The translations under genes were made by a program, and so were the position numbers. Positions 24,188 through 36,499 of a stretch of 64,000 nt of DNA are shown here, piece by piece. Position 1 is the stretch's first letter, and every line of letters starts with the position of its first letter. The notes beneath the pieces are model-generated. The model had not been told where the DNA came from. It saw only the letters and a list, made by a program, of their open reading frames with translations, and did not search any database. Where the stretch lies: the NCBI GenBank assembly GCA_943737045.1, contig CALSFV010000293.1, positions 372,001 through 436,000 of the forward strand. Reading direction: 5' to 3'. This DNA is from Parapristionchus giblindavisi. Taxonomy: Eukaryota; Nematoda; Chromadorea; Rhabditida; Diplogasteridae.

Positions 24188-25964
24188 AGCCGATGTCTTA
24201 ACGTTATTTCACTGCGAGAGAGCTTATTGTTAGTCAGAATGTCTTGGGGAATTGTTATTACATGTATTTTTTTAATAAATGAAGTTCAACGTTCCTTGTA
24301 GATTAGTTACTATTTCATTTGATGTGTTCCATTTCAACCAGTCATAGCGCTAAATGCGATACAGTTCTCTATTTGTTTTCTCTACAAAAATCCTCCGATA
24401 AAAGTAAGATGATTATAGTTCACTTAGACAATCTTTGCCTGCCGTCAGTGCACGAAAAATTCTCAAGTCTCTATTTCTTTCTTTTTTTTAGTTTTCTGTT
24501 TCTTATTCGTTTGCATCTGCAAAAAAAGTTCACAAAGCCCAAAGCTATGAATTCGATAATCATTCCCTATAGGGAGCGTAACCTCTCTCAATGGTCTCTT
24601 CAACGCGCAATGCTTTCTCATTGTTAGAGAGCAGAGAAATAGTGCGCACAATGAAGAGAGAATTGAGAGAGGTAACGCTGGCTTTATTTACAGATCATTC
24701 GTCGTAGAGTGTCAAGTCGCCGAACCGACTACAATCAGAGACATCGCTGCGATTGCCATGACTAAAGTGAAATTGGCAAGCAGACAAATCATCGACGTTA
24801 CATAAGCAATGAACTGCTTTTTCTTGTTGTAAATTTGATTGAAAATTAATTTAAAACATCAAAATGACGATGATAAAGCTAGATTCGCTCGCCAAATGCA
24901 CTAAGAAGCTATTGAAGAAATAAAAAAAAACTGTTCCTTCGACTTGGGACAATAGTAAGACGAATTTATATTCTGAAAAAAATATGAACAATATTCGAAA
25001 ATTCTCGAATGCAACGTTCGTTAAAAAACCATATTATGTTCGTTTCGTTCGTTTTTTTAATACGCCAACTTGCCTCGATTCGTGGTTAAAATATTTTTTA
25101 ACAACCATATTGTTTTCGCCAGTACTTAAAAATCGAAAATCGGATACAAATATGCGCTGTTGTTCAACTACTTGTGTCAAATTATCGATGTACCATATTT
25201 GTCTTTGTATTTGTATTTATCGAGTCTGATATGTATAGTCTCACAGGTAATGAACTAATGTGGTCTACTAGACATCCGCCAATGCCTTATGCATCGTTAC
25301 ATTTGCCATACATACGTGCCTACGGCGTAACCTTCTCCGCCGCGTATCTGTCGTTACGGCTCGTTTCGTTTCGTTTCGTTACGGGTTACGGAGTAGACAC
25401 GTAAGGCAAAATGTAAAGGTGTATTACACGGTCACTAAGTCGGATGTGAATCGATCATGAATAAAAACCGAGGGGTACTTCTATCTTAATAATAATAATA
25501 ATTTATGCTTTACAAGAATAACTTATAATAGCGAATAATTGATAGCGTGATGAGCTACATAAAAATACGATGCCACATCTTAGGTAGCATAGAAATAATA
25601 ATTAATTATTACATTTCGAGTAACGACTATCTTTTTCGCTCGTTTATTTTTCATTCGTCTTCTTCTGATCAGCTATTGAACTACACCTGATCCTTTTTTT
25701 CGAATAGGGAGTAGTGAAAAAGGTAAAAGGTAAAGATACAACCCGTTATTCAAGGCACACGAAGTCCTGTGGGTGATCACTACTATCTTTCGATCTTTCC
25801 AGGCCAATTAAGTCCGGTGGGCCTAATCTCTTCTTCGGACCTACTTTACCGCGCGATCTAGTCACTACCAATTCCCCTTTCGGGCGCCTTGGTAGGACGG
25901 AGGCGGTAAAACGACCGGGAATCGAACCCAGGACAGATGGAATGATGGGGCGCGCTATAGAAAT
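24185..25964. repeat. Direct duplication, unit 2
   Basis: Second copy of 20876-23172 without the palindrome. It contains decayed exons 10 and 11 and shares the downstream spacer with a few small indels. Confidence 0.85.
24338..24805 (+). pseudogene. Decayed copy of receptor exons 10-11
   Basis: Exon 10 copy at 24338-24403 and exon 11 copy at 24694-24805, duplicated from copy B. The exon 10 acceptor is CAA instead of CAG (24335-24337). Exon 11 has lost 11 bases after GTAGAGTG, which shifts the frame. There are no upstream exons, so it cannot make a receptor. Confidence 0.85.
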
Positions 25965-25989
25965 CCTGCGGGTGATCAGTAGTGAGTAG

Positions 25990-27076
25990 CGGGAGTAGAG
26001 AAACAGAGTTCATAAAAATAGAACTAGATAACATTTTTTCGTGCCTATCCGGTTTGCATATCTGGTTCTCTCAATTTCCCATTATCCCTCACGCTAATTT
26101 CCATATAATACAAACAATATTCACCGTGTTAATCGTTGCGAGAGTCAGTCATGCAAACTCAACGGTCTATATCATTAACAGCAAAGAACAACAGAAAACA
26201 GAAACAGAACTGTATGTCCGAAGAAAATACTGAGCCTCCGGACAGAATAGGTCTTGATTTGCCACCGGCCTATCAATGATCTCAGGATTTGTGTGCCTTG
26301 AATTACTGGATTTACTTTTTAACTTTTATACGGAATACGGTAATCGATTTACATGTGAATAGGGAGGTGTCTAACATTTGTATTTGTATTTGGTAAGTGA
26401 GTGCTTCTCTCGGAATGAGCCAGAGTGTCGTACCAGACTATCGCAACTTCCATACACCTCTAATCTCGGTTTATACTTAGAAAGTATTGTTTGGATAACA
26501 ACGTGTTTTCGCTATTCCAACTAAGCCACACAGTATTATTTATTATATATATATTTTTTATTCTTATAATGCTATTTCTAGATTTCTTGAGCATTTTTTT
26601 AATACTAATATTTCTTTATGTGGTGACAGTGGCGGAAAACAGATACAAATGGGGGTAAAATACAGCATTGGTTGAAAATGTTTTGCAAATATTTCCTTGG
26701 CGAAAAGACTTTTTATTCGTTGTGAAATATTGTATTCAATGAACAAGTCGTTAGAAAAATATGTATTCGATATCCTGTACTTCACGAAGGCCATAATTTT
26801 GTACTGTTTTTCGCAATGAGTCAAACACGTATTGTATACAGATTTTTGCGCATTGATTCACTATATCATCAACAATAAAATCCACTTTTCGCTTATTTTT
26901 GATGTGTCAAGCGCTTTATAAATCGTGTTTCACTTATTATATATAAGATATTACTAAATTAGATTGATTTTCTCATCATGAAGTATTCACTAAAGTTTGT
27001 CTTACATTTTATAGTTGTGTAATTTTTCTCAGTTATTCTTGATTTCAATCAATTTGACAATTACAATCTTTTCAAG
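25990..27076. promoter_or_regulatory. Upstream region shared by copies C and D
   Basis: About 0.9 kb (roughly 26190-27076) is nearly identical to 50320-51200 before copy D, including GATAACAACGTGTTTTCGCT and TTTATAAATCGTGTTTCACT near 26920. This is the likely promoter and 5' leader. The ATG is preceded by TTTTCAAG, a possible trans-splice acceptor. No upstream exon is evident. Shared sequence alone shows common descent, not function. Confidence 0.5.
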
Positions 27077-30000
27077 ATGGAATCCAACGTATCTCTTCGC
27101 TATAATCTCCATTGGGACAGAGATTTTGCATTGGATATTTCGATGACGTTAGTTATCCATACTTAAGACAATTTTCTTTAATAAGAGAAGATAAATATAT
27201 TATTATTATTATTAAAGAAAATTGTCTACAGCGTTTCAATTTTTTAAAATATTTTTTTCTACGTTAAACATTATGTAATTATTATGTATATAAGTCAAAA
27301 TGCTGAATCGTAATAATACTAATAATATTCGTTTTGCGGTGGCATTGGAAGAAAACAGATACAAAATGGAATGAAAAACAGTTGTGCATTTCATACTACA
27401 TCTATGCATGCTATATCACAACGGTGGCAAAATAAGACATCATATTGTATGTTGTATGTCTACAGCATACAGTATGATATGAATTGTATGTCTTGAAAGA
27501 AAAAAAGTCATACGGTATTCGCGATACCGTATGACTTTGATTGGTTTTGCCCAGTAAGATTTATTTTTTACTGTTATCGTTGTTTTGCTTGTTTTACCTT
27601 TTATCGCTCTTTTATAACCACTGTGCTATCGAGATCTGTGGTGTGTAGCCTTTAGAGAACGTCTCAGACAGGATATTTTATTTCTCTGGATTGAATTTTT
27701 GGATCTTTGGATTGGACTTTTGATTGGATTTTTTTAATTAAAATAGTAAATTGCAGTGTATCAAAGCCGCTTTTGCATAGGGTGAAAGAGTGGGATTGTA
27801 TATTGTCCAAAACTTTTAACGTCATTGCAAAGTCACGACCGGATTTTTTTTATTTATTTTTGATTTTTTTACACTGTATATTTTAGATACCAATCAATAA
27901 TTCCCTTCGTGTCTCTTCTTTCCATTCATCCTTTGGTATTTTACATTCTTTACAAAGACAGCAGTCTGTACAAGACGAATATCAAATGGGGATATATCGT
28001 GAATCAGGTACTTATTTTTAAAATATTATTATTTTCTATTCATTATTATTATTTATTCATTGATGTTAAAAAGTCAAAGTACAAAATATTTTCGATTCAA
28101 AATATTTTCGAGTTTTTTCTCTGCGTTCTTTTGAAATTATGAGAGATGCATTAAAGAAGGGCAACCAGGAGATTTGGGGTGCGCTAGAACGTGGGAGATA
28201 TGAAGTGACCTTATGTTCTCTATCAGAATTGAGAGTTTCACAGAGTAGCGTGTATAGCTAAGTGGTTACATGCCAGCGTTTGTAACCGTGCCACGCGGGT
28301 TCGAATCCCGTTTGCAATTTTCTATATATTTTCTAAAACTCGCGCCTTTCCCTGGACATGAGTGAACTTTAATCCCGGGTTTAAGGTATTCTGGGGCATA
28401 TAAAATTTTAGAGAAAATTGTTTTTGTAATCAGGGAGATGTGATGTATAGTTCTGCCTGGCCAGTTTAGTCACGAAAAAACTCGAGGGTCGCCTTCTTTA
28501 AGCAGCGTTATCTAAAAAATGCCACCGTATATTTTGAAAATTCTACTATTATTCAGATATTTCTGCTGGTATTCGAGTTCACATTTTGCTACCTATGCCG
28601 TCCACATCTCCTCACTCCTTACGCTGGTGTCTATTTCGAAGGCCCTCTGTTCAAGTCAGGACTCAATAAGCGATTGAAATTTGTTAGTTGTTAGAACAAA
28701 ACTCATTAAAAACAATAACATTTAAAGACTACCACACAGTCAAATATTATTTATTCAACTCATTTCCCCATCTTTCCTGCATTTGCCCATAGCATTCGAA
28801 CTTCTCACAGCGCGGTTTTCGAACGCTGTGAGCAGAAGTATACTATCTCGTTCAAAACAGTAAACAGTTAGCGGTAATTTGAACGAATTGCGTTTTTTTT
28901 TTTGAAAAGATTAATTTCTAATTTATGATTACAATCCACTTAATTGTTAAGTGTTTGGTGCTGCCGGTACCAAAGTATTCATGTCTCACCTTGATCATTG
29001 TATGGTGTACACTTTTGTACACTGAGAGCAAACTTACCCAAATATGGGTAATAGATTTGCCACCTTACGCTACTTGTGTACACGATTTGCCCATATTCGG
29101 GCAAATGGTAGCCCAAAAACCATCGATTTACCCATATACAGGCTAACATTTGCCTGAATACGGGCAAATCGTTAGCCAACTAACGGCATACGGGTAAATT
29201 TAATCTCTGTGTATTATTATAGTTATTGAAGCTGTTCCATTAACCACATATGTACATATAACAGGGGTGTGCGATATGCGCTTTTTTCGGTAATGCGGAG
29301 GTGCATTTGCGAGATGGACGCAAGTCGTCTTGATGGAACCGTTCGCGAAACTTTTCAAGTGTGCGTTGGTCTTGAGTGGAAAACCGAGATGGGTCATAAC
29401 GTACGGTATTCTCCCTTCATTGATCCATAGTTACAGTAACGTCTTGCGGGATCCCAATTGACAATCACGGTTTTCCATGTGGGACCCAAAACAAATTTTT
29501 AGCAGATGGGCATGTGAACAATAGAATGTTTCACCGCATAGCTGGCAATTTCGAACTTAACCATTCGAAGTGCGATGATTAAATTACTGTTGTGACATTT
29601 ATCAATGATAAAATCATTTTGGAGGGATGTTCTTCAAGATCAACACCACGACAGTTGATCCATTTTGAAATTGTGAATCATGGATTAGAGGGGGAAAATA
29701 GAATCTAGTAAAAAAATAGAGAAGCAATCGTCAGCAAACGAAAATAATAACAATAAGAAGTAGTGGAAACGAATGAAATATCGATAATTTTCTTGAATAA
29801 ACTACAAAAATAAAATTATATCCTAATTTTTTCAACCACCGCTAAATAACGTGTCAGACTCTGCCAGAAACTGAAATAAGTAACAATATCTGTTACAGGC
29901 CGTCCTGTCTTTGACTCTGACGTCATGCGTCTCCTCCTTCATCTTTCTCCTTCTTCGATTACATGCTATGGTGCTCGCTTCGAACATCACTTATACTCCA

Positions 30001-33000
30001 TTCAAATTGCGAAACAGGTTTCTTTATGAGGTGTTAAAATCTTTGAAAAGTTTTTTCTGATTATAAAAGTAGTTGGAAAATCAGCATAGCTTCGTAATTT
30101 CGTTGTAAGAGTTAGTCACTAACGAAGCAATGTTGCTTTTCCAACTACTTTTACAATCACAAAATTAACACTACTTTCCACTTTTCCATCTACGTTTCCA
30201 AGATTTTAACAACACATCGTACAGATCCTACCAATAGAAAAAAGTGTATTAAAAAAAATAAATTATTTTTGAAACATTAAATTATTAAATATAACGCAAA
30301 AATTGTTTAAAATACACAATAGATCTTGATTTGCGTAACAGCTGGCGCGATCGTGTTTTAACACGTTTCCCTTGTGCTTATTATACTGCAAAATCTAACA
30401 CGTTTCCCTTGTGCTTATTATACTGCAAAATGTTGTTCAGATCTCACTTCATCATAATGTCTTTTGTGATCTTCATTACAACCTTCTTCGCGTTAATTAT
30501 AGCTTATCTCGCGAAAGGCGGAGAGGAAGCCGATTTCGTCACAAATGTTTGTTTTATTCAGGAACATTCTATCACTTTTCACGCAAAATAAATAAAGAAA
30601 AATCAAGAAATTTGAAAATTTGCTTAAACCTATTCGCTTACAGCAAGAAAGAAATGCAGAATCAAGAAATGCCAACATTGCTTTTGGTCATGACTAAATT
30701 ATTGATAATATTAATAATTGTAATAATAAATATTGATTACAGAGTCCAGATTTGGCTTGGCTCAAGGAAAGAGGTGGAGTGATTCACTACTTCGGAAAAC
30801 AGGAAAATCTGCAGTACTACAAAGCAGGTTACTCTTGAAAAAAAATCGCGTTGTTTAATTTTTTTAAGGCAGCTGGCATCCAAAAATTTCGATTCGAAAT
30901 AGTTAAAATAGTTGATCTCATGTTGATAAGCTCAAAGAACTATTCAGAAAGCTGTATTTGAAAGTTTTAAAAGACGCTCTGGTTAGAAGTTGGATTACTG
31001 TAGCTTGCTCCACACCACGAGCGAGGTTTCCGAACTACAGTATACTAACTCCATCGAAATGCTCAAAATAGCCAATTATTGAGTTTTATTCTTCATAATT
31101 CCCCACTGTGGATAGAATTATCATCAACATATTCAATTTCATGTCGTATCCAAAGAGTTGGTGTGGCAATTAGGAAAAGGCTCCCGCTATCTGGAGCAGA
31201 CTGTAGTTTTTTTAACTGCGCCGTTCTCCTTACCAGAGAATTCTTATGATATAAGATGTATATATTTCGAAACAGAATTTCAAGTTCTTTTATATGAGAT
31301 CAACTTGTTTTTCGTTTCCCGGTCCCTTTAAGGTAAAAAGTAACACTTAGAAATCCTATAAGTTTTCGTGCATAGAGGTGCAAGATTTATCTTTGTTTAA
31401 TTTTTTAAACTTCTGTCTCCGTATGCACGAGCAACGGAAAACCGTAGGCGGAGAATTTTTGGAAAACGCTTCCGCCTACGCTAATGACGTCACATTTTCC
31501 CGTGAAACGGATTTTCGTTGCTCATGCATACTGCCGCTGGTCACATTTTATCGATGCAAATCTGCAATACAGGTTGGATTACTCTTGAAATAAAAACAAT
31601 TTATTGGTTTTAATCTCCACATCTCCCAAAAGGTAAAAAGTAACAAAACCTATAACTGCGTAAGTATATTTCACATTGTTTAGTTTTTTTTCTCTGGATT
31701 TTCTCCATTATATTTTCAGCTATCCCGGTAATGGTCGTACTCGGCTCTTTGGTCACATTTCTGAGCGTCCACGCGATGGTGGGAATGTGGAAGCAAATGG
31801 TATGCGGACCTCTTATTATATTAATTTTTTTTGTTGTACATGAGTGGATGTAGATTAATTACTTAATTAATTAATTAATTACTTAAATAATTTTTTTTGA
31901 AAATGAACGATTTTCATATTTCTTTTGTAGATTGAAAAGTACTAAAACAGAATGTTACAGAAAGCAAGTTGGAAACCGATTCAAGCACAATTCTGATTTT
32001 TCGCACGCATACAGAACGAAAATTTTCGAAAAAATGGTTGAAAGGAGAGATCAGCCATTGAGCATTGGCTGAATATTATTCACATCATTAGTACTTCACA
32101 ATAAGCCGCATAAATGAAAACATTTCAAAATTGAGAAATTTTCGAACCGTGACCTTTTTCGAACTGTGTGGGAAAATCGAAATTTTCAAATTGATCCAAG
32201 TGATGCGCTTCTTGTGTCATTTTACTGGTCTCACCTCGAAACTTTGTGTAGACCACAATTCCGCACTAATCGTTTGGAAAATACAGCATTTGTTCGGGAC
32301 AACCATCGATGACGGAAGTTATAGCGAAAAATTCGCCAAAATGGTCTAACGGGAAGAACCTAGTTTTAAGTGTAATCGATGCAGAATTGCTTAGGCTACA
32401 ATACCTGGTCGGAAATGTTTGCCAGCGGCTGCAAGAAGCGATGATTTGTCCGAAAAAACCAAAATTTTGAGTAAAAAAGTGGTTTAGGAATCAACGCATA
32501 TTCGATGCTAATAGTGAATTAGCAAGCATTGTGCACCCTAAACGCATCGCAAATGGTATTTAGACTTCATCTCAACAATTTGAGAAAATATGATTTCTAA
32601 AAGTTTATTTTTGAAATTAATTTTTCTAATAGCCTGAGGGCACAAACAGGAAACTTCAGCTGTTTTGTGTAATAAGGGCCGATGACACTCCTAACACCCA
32701 AGTATGGACTCCCAGTTCTCATTGCTAGCGCACGCGTCCGTGGGGTGGTCGAGTCTTGACGGCCATCTCTCTTAATGGTTGACCAGTTCCATTCAAAAAT
32801 ATTATGTAATTATATTTTCAGAGTGCAAGGGTGTCGGTCACTTCTAAAACTACTCGCATGCAACAAAAAGTTATCGGACTCTTCTTCATACATGTGAGAC
32901 ATTTATATTTAAAACTCTCGCCACATTCAACTTTCCCAAATATTTTCTCAATTAGTTTAAAAGGGCTGACACCACTGTCAGCGGTCTCTTCAACGGTTTA

Positions 33001-34077
33001 CGCTATCTCATTTTTAGGAAACCATTGAGAGACCGTTACGCTCCCTTTAGAAGAAGTGGAATTGTCTAATTCTGTGAATTGAGTTTCTTTTTTTTTCAGT
33101 TGATCGGAGCTCTGATTATCTACATAGCGCCTATCACAATCTTCGTCCTTTCAATGAACATCACTTCTACAGACTTCCCTCCGATTCTGCTCTTCCTTAT
33201 CAGATTTATGTGTGCTGTAAGTGATTTTAAAGGGAGCGTAGCCTCTCTCAATGACTTCTTCATTGCGTACACTATTTCTATACGCTAACATCGAGAGTGT
33301 AAATCGTTGAAGAGACCGTTGAAGGTGTCAGCTCCTTTAAGATTAACAAACCATCGGATTGCTGGCAATAACTAATCTCATTCTCCCACAAAGTTTATGG
33401 GCTGCTTGAGTAGTGCCCAAATTTGGTTATCGACAAAAGTTTTGTCAGATCGGAGAGTATCAGATTCTACGGGCGCATTCATATCATATTCATTTTCGAT
33501 GAAATGAGAGAAATTCTAAGAATTTTGGATATGTGATAGCTAGCCTAGCAAGAAGTTCATTGTTCACTAATTATTCTTCTCCTTCAACGGTTTCCATTAC
33601 AGCCAGTCTTAGCGCTGGACGCTATGCAGTTCTCGATTTGTTTTCTCTTCAAGAATCCTCCGTTTAAGGTAAGCTGATCAAAGTTCAATTTAAAAAGTGA
33701 ATTTATCTAAAAACAAATCTAAAAAATACTCACTTTTTTCTTGATCGGTGTTCAGAATACAAACGAAAAAATCAGTGTTATTTTCCGAGTTTTTCGAAAT
33801 TTCTTAAAGATCATATCAGTTAAAGGAACATCCTAAGCTAATTTTACTCTCCGCATGGGCAATACTCTCTCGTCGACAAGAAAGCGAGAGAGTGTGGCCA
33901 GAGCGGAGAGTTTCAAATTAGCTAGGTGTGTCGGTTTAAGTAATTGTTCCTTCTTTGCAGATCTTACGACGCGGACGGATTTCTGCTGCCAGTCAAGGCA
34001 CCAGCGAACCTACTACAATCAGAGACTTCACCGCGATTGCCCTGGTGAAAGCGAAACTGGCAAGCAGGCATGTCTGA
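27077..34077 (+). CDS. Sri/Srh-like chemoreceptor, copy C (complete)
   Basis: Eleven exons: 27077-27147, 27887-28007, 28557-28682, 29899-30017, 30441-30546, 30743-30827, 31720-31799, 32822-32893, 33100-33216, 33603-33668, 33961-34077. The sum is 1080 bases, 359 residues plus TGA, with GT-AG introns throughout. Predicted helices: 1 around residues 28-43 (LLSIHPLVFYILY), 2 at 65-80 (IFLLVFEFTFCYLCRP), 3 at 107-132, 4 at 149-170, 5 at 210-232, 6 at 250-280 (GLFFIHLIGALIIYIAP), 7 around 286-320. The loop SPDLAWLKERGGVIHYF lies between helices 4 and 5, and SVTSKTTRMQQK precedes helix 6. The tail is basic and short. Nematode receptors of this superfamily act as chemosensory GPCRs; no ligand can be inferred. 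This is the reference copy for the family here. Confidence 0.87.
28248..28316 (+). other. tRNA-like sequence in intron 2 of copy C
   Basis: A-box-like TAGCTAAGTGGTTA and B box GGTTCGAATCC with a good T stem (CGGG/CCCG). The anticodon and acceptor stems do not pair properly, so it is a pseudo-tRNA or tRNA-derived element. Copy D lacks it at the equivalent place. Confidence 0.45.
29020..29211. mobile_element. CACTGAGAG MITE, second copy
   Basis: Ends CACTGAGAGCAAACTTACCC and, inverted, CACAGAGATTAAATTTACCC, with TA on both sides (29018-29019 and 29212-29213). In intron 3 of copy C. Confidence 0.55.
30030..30217. mobile_element. Hairpin element in intron 4 of copy C
   Basis: Inverted arms GTGTTAAAATCTTTG and inverse, with AAAGTAGTTGGAAAA inside. 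The same element sits at the same place in copy D (about 54230-54418), so it predates their duplication. Confidence 0.65.
31880..32777. mobile_element. Half TTAA palindrome in intron 7 of copy C
   Basis: Right end reads as the inverse of GAGATGGCCGTCAAGACT, next to TTAA at about 32774-32777. The body shares modules with 8013-10011 and 47761-49277. The left end is missing or replaced by ATTA repeats (31850-31890). Confidence 0.65.
32957..33051. mobile_element. Short MITE family 1 in intron 8 of copy C
   Basis: Copy of the 115-bp palindromic family, partly decayed, about 50 bases before the exon 9 acceptor. Confidence 0.6.
33225..33342. mobile_element. Short MITE family 1 at the exon 9 donor of copy C
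   Basis: Begins about 9 bases after the exon 9 donor. The same insertion occurs in copy D (62063-62164), the fragment at 43715 and, inverted, at 38704-38819. Confidence 0.7.
33821..33946. mobile_element. Short MITE family 2 before exon 11
   Basis: Palindromic, about 120 bases, marked by AAGCTAATTTTACTCTCCGC and its inverse around a run of CTCTCTCG. Copies at 38105-38230 (inverted), 44187-44305, 54541-54662 and 62618-62736. Copy A has the empty TTAATTAATT site. Confidence 0.7.
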
Positions 34078-34540
34078 CAAGTCGACGGTTCACAACACTT
34101 ATAGCGAATTGTCTCATATTGATCGAATCACCACTTCACGGTTCTCAAATTGAGACAGTTACTCACTCGCATTTGAGAAACATTCTAAACGTTACATCAA
34201 AGCTATATCGCCGCAATCGAGAGACAAATTGTCACAAATTTGATAAACTTGAAGTTTCGAATCGATCCTTCTGAGACGATTCGCTGTGAGTGAAGTATTG
34301 GTTTTCATTTGTTATATTTCATTTGATTGAAAATTAATTTATATTCATTATCATGCTATCCTTGCTTATCATCAAATGCATTGTATAATATTTTTATTAG
34401 ACACCTTATTAGACACTTTTCGCTGACAACCTAATAGTTTTGAGATAGAAATCTTTATTAAATCTGCGAAACAGTTAATCAGTAAATTGTAACTTGACTG
34501 GATTAATGCATGATAGTCATGTGTTCAATTGAATAACTTA

Positions 34541-34973
34541 CAAGGGGATGGTCGTAACTGGTCCTGGCCATATGAGATGGCAATAACATGACTAGGATCA
34601 GTTTTCGATGCTGATTACGAATCCGTTTTCAGAAAGTGCCTAATCGACCTGATTTTCGAGGAAATCGACATTTTAATTCGGAAATTCGTGTGGTTTCCTG
34701 TGCAAACCGTCCGGGTGGGCTGGTGAACTCATCTATAAACTCTCGCAATAGTTTACCTTACATTGCCGGATCTTTCCGATGCAATCCAGATACTTTGTGA
34801 ATTAAACTACACGACTTTTCGAATTAACAAGCCAAATTTCAATACCGATTTTCTCGAATATCAGGTCGATTAGGCACTTTCTGGAAACGGATTCGTAATC
34901 AGCATCGAAAACTGATGCTAGCCATGTTATTGCCATCTCATATGGCCAGGACCAGTTACGACCATCCCCTTGT
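34541..34973. mobile_element. CAAGGGGATGG palindromic element, 433 bp
   Basis: Ends CAAGGGGATGGTCGTAACTG and inverse, flanked by TTA at 34538-34540 and 34974-34976. Same terminal group as 20918-21407 and 36500-37504. Confidence 0.85.
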
Positions 34974-35072
34974 TAGTAATTAACACGAATACCATTGGAA
35001 CTATTATCAAGGCGTTCACTCTTCCTGAATATATCAACAATAAAATAGAATATTTTGATCAATTTGATCTAC

Positions 35073-35200
35073 CTGAATTTGATAGTGTAATTTGGAGAAG
35101 GAAATGAGGAATGTGATCGGCTTGATTAGAAATAGTAGATACAGTAAGGAAACGACCGTAAGCTTCTTGGATCGCTCCACCCGTATATGAAGAATTCCAA
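35073..35200 (-). other. Possible exon, minus strand, function unknown
   Basis: A 128-base stretch bounded by TTTTAG and GTAGATC, open in one frame (WNSSYTGGAIQEAYGRF onward). A copy at 44998-45125 keeps the frame and splice signals with a few substitutions. I do not recognise the protein, and no joining exons are proven. Confidence 0.3.
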
Positions 35201-35714
35201 CTAAAACAATTGCATGCAGAGAAAATAATAATAATAAAAATAATAATAATTTCTACTCCTTCAATAGAACACATCGGGGATGGGATATATCTGTTAGATG
35301 AGTTTTTTTTTGAAGGATGTCCGTTGCCAAGGCGAATCGGTGAGATGGGGTGGGTGAAATGGTGAGAGATAGAGTTGGCAATTCGGACGTTGCGGGCCCG
35401 CAATTGCCTTGAAAATATTTCTAATGATTGCGAGCCCGCAATGTCATGCCAACTCTAGTGAGAAAACAGTGTAAAATGACGCTACAGCTGAAAGAACACA
35501 ACTATTAGTTAAATGTACTGTCCGTGTAAAATGTACTTGCACAATTGCCTTGCAACTACTGCTAAACGCAGAAATATTCTATCGATCTACATAGTCAAAC
35601 CTTGCGTAGTGCTCCAGGTATGCAGGACATCGAGACAAGACTGAAGGACGTTAGGATCGTTGATGGAATACACTTTAATATCATCAGCATACATATAACA
35701 GAAACTGCCAGAAG

Positions 35715-36255
35715 GATTAAACTGATCATAATCAATAATAAATGAGTTATCATAGTTTTAGAAATACCGAAACAACGGGCGCCTGCCCTCTCGCGTAACC
35801 CTCGATAACCTCTCCACTTCCTCACACCTAACCCGCCTGACCTTCGCCTCGCTCATTTGTTATTTAAAAGAGATCATTAAATTTTTCAAAATCGCACTTA
35901 TCGACGTCCTATCGATGGTGAAACTAAATGGATCAGCTAGCCATGAATGATCTTTGAAGAGTGTACATATGGGGCTGGCCACAGTGATGAACGATGACTT
36001 AGGATTATTGGATTTGCTGAAAAATAAACAACAAATTGTAATGATTTTTTTTTTCACACATTTTCCTCGATTTTGCGAGCGTCACTATAGGGATAGAAAA
36101 AGCGGTTTAGGTAGCCAAAGTGGTAAGTCAGCAAATGAACATTCAAAATGATTTGAACACTTTGGGAGGCCCAATAGTGAATTACGCAAAAGACACACAG
36201 TTTACTTGAATATGTAATATAACGAGAGAAAAAAACTAACGTGAGTCTCATAACT
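35715..36255. repeat. Dispersed duplicate, copy 1
   Basis: Matches 49283-50120. A minus-strand frame after a TTTTTCAG acceptor reads SSFITVASPICTLFKDHSW in both copies, and a second reads HFGYLNRFFYPYSDARKIE. These may be exons of an unrecognised gene, or repeat sequence. Confidence 0.5.
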
Positions 36256-36499
36256 TGATCTTACTAAGTCGACCATGCTGATTATCGCTATGTAGGTCAC
36301 TAACCATAATTTCTAACCGTAATTTCAACCATCAAAGAAACCATTCCCTAGTAAAGGAACACTCCGAATATTAACCTTTCATCACCTTTTTCCTGATATT
36401 GCTCCTAAAATCGTGAACCAAATTCGAATTTTCAGTGTCTCAAGTGTAGTTCGGGTTATTCGAGGTAGAGATTACATGAGAAATATTTTTTTAAACTAA

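Larger units (their letters stand above)
33211..34740 (+). repeat. Inverted duplication, left arm (3' end of copy C)
   Basis: Runs from the end of exon 9 through the 3' flank of copy C. The inverted partner is about 37390-38834; identity is very high, including a 139-codon frame seen at 33855-34274 (plus) and 37771-38190 (minus). Confidence 0.85.

Noticed and set aside
28248..28316. Functional tRNA gene
   Set aside because: The boxes are good but the acceptor and anticodon stems do not pair; kept only as tRNA-like.
31850..31890. Left TTAA duplication for the half-element in copy C intron 7
   Set aside because: The region is a run of ATTA repeats, so any TTAA there is uninformative.
33855..34274. 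139-codon frame seen again at 37771-38190 and, longer, at 44118-44645
   Set aside because: Crosses the MITE, the exon 11 acceptor and the 3' element in the wrong frame for the receptor; duplicated by the inverted repeat.
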